The notes under the pieces were generated by a model, which was given only the letters and a program-made list of their open reading frames with translations, made no database searches and was not told the DNA's origin. Positions 59,550 to 64,000 of a DNA stretch of 64,000 nt are shown here, piece by piece; position 1 is the stretch's first letter, and every line of letters starts with the position of its first letter. The translations under genes were made by a program, and so were the position numbers. The stretch spans positions 1 to 64,000 of the forward strand of contig JAFXXD010000041.1 of NCBI GenBank assembly GCA_017542475.1, given 5' to 3'. Origin of the DNA: Ruminococcus sp. (GTDB taxonomy: Bacteria; Bacillota; Clostridia; Oscillospirales; Ruminococcaceae).

Positions 59550-60275
59550 TCACATTTCCTTGTCAGCGGTCAGCTTTACCGTCAGGCGGCACATCAGCCA
59601 GCCGAACGCTGTAAATGCCGCAAAGCAGGCTGCAACGATAAGTACGACGAGCACGGGGTTCGTCGGCAGGAATTCCTGCGGGAGCGGCAGTATGCCGTAG
59701 TCGAGCGTGATGAAATAGACTATCATCAGCGCGCACATTATCACTAAGAACGGTATGCAGGCAATGATAGCTACCGTGTCGCCCTTTATCTCCTTTATCG
59801 CGTAGAAGAGGCAGATTATCGCCGTTATCATTGCAAGTCCCGCCGCCAGCAGCACGAACCAGTTGCTGTAATTGAGCCCCGTATTCTCCGTATTTGCTGT
59901 CACGCTGTCGTAGGTATGCTCCTGTATGAACGGCGGGAGAATGCCCGATTCTCCGACAGCTCGCGATATGAGCAGGCAGAGCTCGCCCAGTATGCCGCCT
60001 ATGGTCTGCGGAATGAGTATCTCCGCGAACAGCGCCTTTATCACGGATTCGCGCTTCACGGGGAGAAGTCCGTATATCTTCATAAAGTCGCCCTTGCGTA
60101 CAGCCTCTATCGGCGAGAACAGCGCCAGCGGAGCTACCATAAATCCGACAGCCGCGGGATAAGCTCCGAGCAGGCACGCCGCAAATATCACCGCGCAGAA
60201 GATGTACGCGTACTTCCCGCCTATGCCGATACAGTTGACGTAGTCGAACCGCATCATCTTCTTAATCTCGTCCAT
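59550..60275 (-). CDS. ABC-2-type transporter permease
   Basis: 241 residues, about six helices; begins KKMMRFDYVNCIG, with GDFMKIYGLLPVKRESVIKALFAEI (interaction with the ATPase expected). Overlaps the ATPase gene by 14 bases and precedes the second permease by 12. Confidence 0.82.
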   Translation of the reverse strand: MDEIKKMMRFDYVNCIGIGGKYAYIFCAVIFAACLLGAYPAAVGFMVAPLALFSPIEAVRKGDFMKIYGLLPVKRESVIKALFAEILIPQTIGGILGELCLLISRAVGESGILPPFIQEHTYDSVTANTENTGLNYSNWFVLLAAGLAMITAIICLFYAIKEIKGDTVAIIACIPFLVIMCALMIVYFITLDYGILPLPQEFLPTNPVLVVLIVAACFAAFTAFGWLMCRLTVKLTADKEM

Positions 60276-61128
60276 GTCCGTCCTCCTTTGCGATGTAGAC
60301 GAGTATCTCGTCTATGGAAGCCTTTTCCGTCTCAAGCTCCTTCGGTATCTCGCCGAGCAGGTCTGAGGATATGAGCGCGTCGAAGCCGTTTCTGTAGGCG
60401 TGGAAGCCTATGCACTTCTCCCTCAGCGACGAGGAGATGTCCTCCTCCGCGCCGCGCAGAACGAGGTACTTCTCGTGGAGCTCGTCCTTCGTGCCCGTGA
60501 ACCACACCCTGCCGCCGTGGAGGACAGTGATGTAGTCGGCGATGCGCTCAACGTCGGAGGTGATATGCGTCGAGAAGAGGACGCTCCTGTTCTCGTCGCC
60601 GATGTACTCGGAGAGTATGTCGAGGAGCTCGTCACGCGCAACGGGGTCAAGACCGCTCGTGGGCTCGTCGAGAATCATCAGCTCCGCCTTGTGCGAGAGC
60701 GCGACAGCCACCATGAGCTTCATCTTCATACCCTTGGAAAAGTCGCCGACCTTCCTGTCGTCGGGAAGCCCGAATGCCTTTATCCTGCGGAAGAATTCCT
60801 CCGAGCTCCAGTCCTTGTAGAAGGGCGCGAGCTGCTTGTCAACGTGCTTGACGGTGAGGTGGTTTGCGAGGTAGAGGCTGTCGAACACAACGCCGAGCCG
60901 CTCCTTTACCTCGACGGCGTTATCCACGCTGTCGAGCCCGAATATGCTTATCTTGCCGCTGTCCTTCTTAGCCATATTGAGTATGGAGCGGATAGTGGTG
61001 GTCTTGCCCGAGCCGTTCTGTCCCACGAAGCCCATAATATAGCCCTTCGGGAGGGAGAATGACACGTCCCTGAGAGCAAAGCCCTCGTAGCTCTTGTTCA
61101 GTCCGCTTATTTCAAGAATGTTCTCCAT
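60262..61128 (-). CDS. ABC transporter ATP-binding protein (YtrB/BcrA-like)
   Basis: 288 residues: Walker A GQNGSGKTT, Q-loop, signature FSKGMKMKL (a variant LSGGQ, usual in this export subgroup), Walker B LMILDEPTSGLD, switch His in FSTHIT. Powers the two permeases. Such operons respond to wall-active antibiotics or peptides in Bacillus and Staphylococcus. Starts 3 bases after the regulator gene's stop. Confidence 0.93.
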   Translation of the reverse strand: MENILEISGLNKSYEGFALRDVSFSLPKGYIMGFVGQNGSGKTTTIRSILNMAKKDSGKISIFGLDSVDNAVEVKERLGVVFDSLYLANHLTVKHVDKQLAPFYKDWSSEEFFRRIKAFGLPDDRKVGDFSKGMKMKLMVAVALSHKAELMILDEPTSGLDPVARDELLDILSEYIGDENRSVLFSTHITSDVERIADYITVLHGGRVWFTGTKDELHEKYLVLRGAEEDISSSLREKCIGFHAYRNGFDALISSDLLGEIPKELETEKASIDEILVYIAKEDGHGRD

Positions 61129-61131
61129 AGC

Positions 61132-61503
61132 TTATTCCTCCATATACTGTTTTATCGCGGCGATAATATCGTCGTCGGTAAGACCTGCGTTGCGTCCGTT
61201 TGTGACGACCTGCTCGATAGCCTCCTCCATCTCGCAGAGCATACGCTCGCGCAGGAGCTCGTTATTGCGCGGCGCTACGAAGTAGCCCTTACCTGCGACA
61301 GACACGATGAAGCCTTCGTTTGTGAGGTCGGTGTAGACCCTCGTTGTTGTGATGACGCTGATCTTCAGGTCACGCGCGAGCTGGCGTATCGAGGGGAGCT
61401 GTTCGTCCTCGGCGACCTTTCCCGCGAGTATCTGAGCCTTGATCTGTTCCTCTATCTGCTCGTATATCGGCAGCTCGGAACTGTTTTTGATAATTATCTT
61501 CAT
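61132..61503 (-). CDS. GntR-family (YtrA subfamily) transcriptional regulator
   Basis: 123 residues: winged helix about 10-75 (PIYEQIEEQIKAQILAGKVAEDEQLPSIRQLARDLKISVITTTRVYTDL) and a short C-terminal dimer segment, as in YtrA. Represses its own ABC operon in characterised cases. ATG at 61503 follows AGGAG; a longer reading would cover the operator. First gene of a five-gene operon. Confidence 0.92.
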   Translation of the reverse strand: MKIIIKNSSELPIYEQIEEQIKAQILAGKVAEDEQLPSIRQLARDLKISVITTTRVYTDLTNEGFIVSVAGKGYFVAPRNNELLRERMLCEMEEAIEQVVTNGRNAGLTDDDIIAAIKQYMEE

Positions 61504-61520
61504 GAAGCACTCCTGTTTAT

Positions 61521-61582
61521 ACTGTACATACGTGTATATATCTGTATATATACAGTTTAGCATATACATCTTCGTTTGTCAA
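61521..61582 (-). promoter_or_regulatory. Promoter and probable GntR operator
   Basis: Minus strand TTGACA (61577-61582), 17-bp spacer, TAAACT (61554-61559). A perfect 14-bp palindrome CTGTATATATACAG (61542-61555) touches the -10, and an imperfect one (TACATACGTGTA, near 61525-61536) follows. Placement between promoter and gene suits repression by the YtrA-like product. Confidence 0.75.
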
Positions 61583-61611
61583 TACCCGATTTGAGATTTT
61601 TTGAAAAAAAT

Positions 61612-61636
61612 AAAGGACTGCTGTATGCAGTCCTTA
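61612..61636 (-). terminator. Terminator of rpoD
   Basis: Stem TAAGGACTGC / GCAGTCCTTTA with loop ATACA, followed leftward by TATTTTTTTC. Confidence 0.8.
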
Positions 61637-61651
61637 GATTCTGAGAAACAG

Positions 61652-61717
61652 GCGGGCGAGCGGAACTCGCCCCTACAATGATTTAGACACTATGTAGGGG
61701 CGCATTCCATGCGCCCG
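61652..61717. repeat. Two family A palindromes after rpoD
   Basis: Inverted copy 61652-61677 and direct copy 61693-61717, between the rpoD stop and its terminator; both would be transcribed as hairpins in the rpoD 3' end. The second has nearly the same stem as the copy at 52. Confidence 0.7.
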
Positions 61718-61731
61718 AGTTTGATTTGTCC

Positions 61732-62814
61732 TTAGTCAAGGAAATCCTTGACCTTCTTGCTTCTGCTCGGGTGGCGGAGCTTGCGCAGCGCCTTCGCCTC
61801 TATCTGGCGGATACGCTCACGGGTAACGTCGAAGCGCTGACCCACCTCTTCGAGGGTGCGAGCCTTGCCGTCCTCAAGACCGAAGCGGAGCTTGAGCACC
61901 TTTGCCTCGCGGTCTGTGAGGGTGTTGAGCACCTCGTTGAGTTGCTCCTTCAGCAGTGTATGCGAAGCAGCCTCAGCGGGAGCGGGAGCGTCATCATCGG
62001 GGATGAAGTCGCCGAGGTGGCTGTCCTCCTCCTCACCGATAGGAGTTTCAAGGGAAACGGGGTCCTGAGCGACGCGCATTATCTCGCGAACCTTGTCCAC
62101 GGGCATATTGAGCTTCTCGGCTATCTCCTCGGGGCTGGGGTCGTGACCGTTCTCGTGGAGCAGCTGACTGGACACCTTCTTCACCTTGGTGATAGTCTCG
62201 ACCATATGTACGGGTATACGGATAGTACGTGCCTGATCGGCGATAGCACGGGTGATAGCCTGACGTATCCACCATGTGGCGTAGGTCGAGAACTTGAAGC
62301 CCTTGGTGTAGTCGAACTTTTCTACAGCCTTGATAAGACCGAGGTTGCCCTCCTGAATGAGGTCGAGGAACTGCATACCTCTGCCGACGTACTTTTTCGC
62401 GATACTGACAACGAGACGGAGGTTAGCCTCGGAAAGGCGCTTCTTCGCGTACTTGTCACCCTTAGCCATACGCTGTGCGAGCTCTATCTCCTCCTCGGTT
62501 GTGAGGAGCGGCACGCGTCCTATCTCCTTGAGGTAGATCTTAACGGGGTCGTCGATGGCGATACCCTCGGTGGAGAGCGCCATTTCGAGGTCGTCGGTGA
62601 TAGAGGAGTCCATACCAATTTTGAGGTCGGTATCGACGTTCATATCCTCGACTATCTCGATGTTGAGGGCTTCGCACCTGTCGTAGAAGTTGTTTATCTG
62701 GTCAACGTCGAAGTCAAGCTCCTCGAGAGCGTCGGTTATTTCCTTGGTGGTGAGCTTTCCGTTTGCCTGACCCTGCTCTATGAGCGAGTCAATGGTGTTC
62801 TTTTTTGAATCCAT
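61732..62814 (-). CDS. rpoD: Primary RNA polymerase sigma factor (sigma-A)
   Basis: 360 residues. Region 1.1-like N-terminus, region 1.2 [29 protein letters not shown], region 2 [60 protein letters not shown], regions 3 and 4 with the helix-turn-helix [36 protein letters not shown] precedes the ATG. Follows dnaG in the same direction, the usual macromolecular-synthesis arrangement, though ~190 bases with a repeat lie between them. Confidence 0.98.
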   Translation of the reverse strand: MDSKKNTIDSLIEQGQANGKLTTKEITDALEELDFDVDQINNFYDRCEALNIEIVEDMNVDTDLKIGMDSSITDDLEMALSTEGIAIDDPVKIYLKEIGRVPLLTTEEEIELAQRMAKGDKYAKKRLSEANLRLVVSIAKKYVGRGMQFLDLIQEGNLGLIKAVEKFDYTKGFKFSTYATWWIRQAITRAIADQARTIRIPVHMVETITKVKKVSSQLLHENGHDPSPEEIAEKLNMPVDKVREIMRVAQDPVSLETPIGEEEDSHLGDFIPDDDAPAPAEAASHTLLKEQLNEVLNTLTDREAKVLKLRFGLEDGKARTLEEVGQRFDVTRERIRQIEAKALRKLRHPSRSKKVKDFLD

Positions 62815-62868
62815 TGTGATTCCTCCTGCTTTTTGGCTTTATCTTGGGATTTGATTGACTTGGAACAG

Positions 62869-62985
62869 AGCCATTAGCCATTAGCCTTTAGCCATTAGCT
62901 AATGGTATCGCCTGACGGCGATATATTTAAAATTCGTCCGCGTCAGCGGACACCGCGAGCTAACGGCTAACAGCTAACGGCTTTA
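62869..62985. repeat. Family C inverted-repeat element between dnaG and rpoD
   Basis: Ends AGCCATTAGCCATTAGCC and its related inverse GCTAACGGCTAACAGCTAACG; core hairpins ATCGCCTGACGGCGAT and GTCCGCGTCAGCGGAC. Same plan as 7353-7472. Its position splits dnaG from rpoD without interrupting either. Confidence 0.6.
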
Positions 62986-63004
62986 ACCGTTTTTCTCGGC
63001 TCTA

Positions 63005-64000
63005 TCAATGCTTCTTTTTGCTGAACAGGTCGCGCAGGTCGTCGTCGGAAATATCCCCGCCGCTTCCTGTCGGAGCCCTATGCCTGCGGAGCGTTTCCGC
63101 GCAGTCGAGCATAGCCTTCTCGGTTATCGGGAACTCTCGGTTCGCTGCGGCTATGCCGCTTATCCTGCCCATTTCCTGCGGCGTGAACTCGTCGGCAATG
63201 AGCGAGAGCGTGAACCGCTCGCTCTCTTTTATCGCTTTCAGCAGAGCCGCATACACGCGCTTATTGAACGCGGTGACGAATATCTCGGGCGGAGCGGCGG
63301 CGGCTATCGTCTCGGCGTCCTCGGGACGTCTGAGCAGGTAGCATATTATCGTCTCCTCAGCCTTTGCCTCCCTGCGGAACTGCACGGCTTCGGGGTTGAC
63401 ATCGTCCCTGACGTAGGCGGCTTTTGCCTTGATATTGCGCCAGTCTTCCTTTTTGCGGCTGGCTTTTTTTATGCGTATGAGCTCGTTTATGTGGCTTTTG
63501 AGCACCTCGGTCGAGATGTCACACTTCTTCGCCGTGCGGGAAATGTACACCTCGCGCTCGAGCGGCGACTCTATGCCCGCGAGCACCTTTGAAACGCGTT
63601 TCAGCAGCTCCACCTTGCCGCCCTCGGAGTCGAGGTCGAGCCCCTCCTCACAGCGGTCGAGCATAAAGTTGTTGGCGTCGTCGGAGCCCTCAATGAGGTT
63701 GCGGAAGCGCTGAGCTCCGAACTTTTTTATGTATTCGTCGGGATCCTTCGCGCCGTCCATATGGAGTATGCGCGTCCGCAGACCGACGTCCGAGAAGTGG
63801 TTTATCGCCTTCTGAGTGGCATTCTGACCCGCTCCGTCGCTGTCGTAGGCGACCACGACCTCGTCGCAGTAGTGGCTGATGAGCCGCGCCTGGTCGGGAG
63901 TTATCGCCGTACCGAGCGTAGCCACGACGTTCTCGAAGCCCGCCTGATTCACGGCGATGACGTCCATATAGCCCTCGCAGAGAATGAGCCGCTTCTGGTC
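63005..64000 (-). CDS. dnaG: DNA primase, C-terminal part (cut by the window edge)
   Basis: Makes RNA primers for replication. The visible 331 residues run from the Toprim domain (ILCEGYMDVIAVNQAGF, ATLGTAITPDQARLI, VVAYDSDGAGQNATQKA with the metal-binding Asp-x-Asp) to the C-terminal helicase-binding region. The frame is open through position 64000, so the start and zinc-binding domain lie outside. An internal Met at 63967 is not the start. Confidence 0.95.
   Translation of the reverse strand, partial: DQKRLILCEGYMDVIAVNQAGFENVVATLGTAITPDQARLISHYCDEVVVAYDSDGAGQNATQKAINHFSDVGLRTRILHMDGAKDPDEYIKKFGAQRFRNLIEGSDDANNFMLDRCEEGLDLDSEGGKVELLKRVSKVLAGIESPLEREVYISRTAKKCDISTEVLKSHINELIRIKKASRKKEDWRNIKAKAAYVRDDVNPEAVQFRREAKAEETIICYLLRRPEDAETIAAAAPPEIFVTAFNKRVYAALLKAIKESERFTLSLIADEFTPQEMGRISGIAAANREFPITEKAMLDCAETLRRHRAPTGSGGDISDDDLRDLFSKKKH

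Overview
The window (roughly 55-58% G+C by eye) reads as chromosome of an anaerobic, Gram-positive, plant-fibre-degrading member of Ruminococcus/Oscillospiraceae, close in style to R. champanellensis or R. flavefaciens. Three secreted proteins end in dockerins joined by Thr-rich linkers, so the organism probably makes a cellulosome. There is a secreted GH5 cellulase, a cytoplasmic GH5, a GH105 with its own sugar ABC transporter, an [FeFe]-hydrogenase maturase (HydG), a SigI/RsgI pair and a lone sporulation sigma factor (SigG). The species is an inference. No rRNA, tRNA, CRISPR array, phage or IS element was seen.

Layout. 0.4-7.3 kb: class B penicillin-binding protein, dockerin-bearing SGNH esterase, NUDIX hydrolase and YfhO-like membrane protein. 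7.5-12 kb: DUF11-like protein, small P-loop kinase, then sigI-rsgI and a secreted Pro/Glu/Lys-repeat protein whose promoter matches that of sigI. 12-17 kb: HAD phosphatase plus glycerol-1-phosphate-type dehydrogenase, GNAT acetyltransferase, dockerin GH5 cellulase. 17-22.5 kb: lipoprotein esterase, membrane protein, putative ADP-ribosyltransferase, Pro/Thr-rich membrane-anchored protein, pyridoxal-type kinase. 22.7-28.9 kb: guaA, an AT-rich two-gene island, a YegP-like protein, a structured RNA ahead of a lipase, then a hydrogenase-maturation cluster. 29-32.8 kb: metallophosphoesterase, LacI-like sensor fused to GGDEF, sigG. 33-37.2 kb: four-gene sugar ABC transporter/GH105 operon. 37.5-42 kb: SPFH/NfeD pair and an EAL protein with a C-terminal beta-helix-like domain. 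42.4-50 kb: ychF, rlmB, a P-type-ATPase-like protein lacking its catalytic residues, an LCP cell-wall ligase and the cytoplasmic GH5. 50.3-56.9 kb: five-gene surface operon (wall-binding transglutaminase-like protein, lipoprotein, MBOAT acyltransferase, AlgJ/AlgX-like partner, dockerin protein). 56.9-61.5 kb: GntR-controlled ABC transporter operon ending in a membrane-anchored serine hydrolase. 61.7-64 kb: rpoD and dnaG (cut by the window edge).

Genes group into functions: wall and surface building (PBP, LCP, O-acylation operon), fibre use (dockerin enzymes, GH105 operon, GH5s), cyclic-di-GMP signalling, and sensing by SigI/RsgI. Most vegetative genes have textbook sigma-A promoters with 17-bp spacers; sigI and the repeat-protein gene share a different one.

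Intergenic DNA carries three families of small dispersed repeats: (A) about 19 copies of a TGTAGGG-led palindrome of 25-30 bp whose arms vary but stay complementary; (B) five 170-250-bp mosaics of short hairpins, each just upstream of a rightward gene; (C) two full copies and one fragment of a ~117-bp element with 'ttagccattagcc'-type inverted ends. Two genes (sigG and the HAD phosphatase gene) take their TAG stop codon from a family A element.
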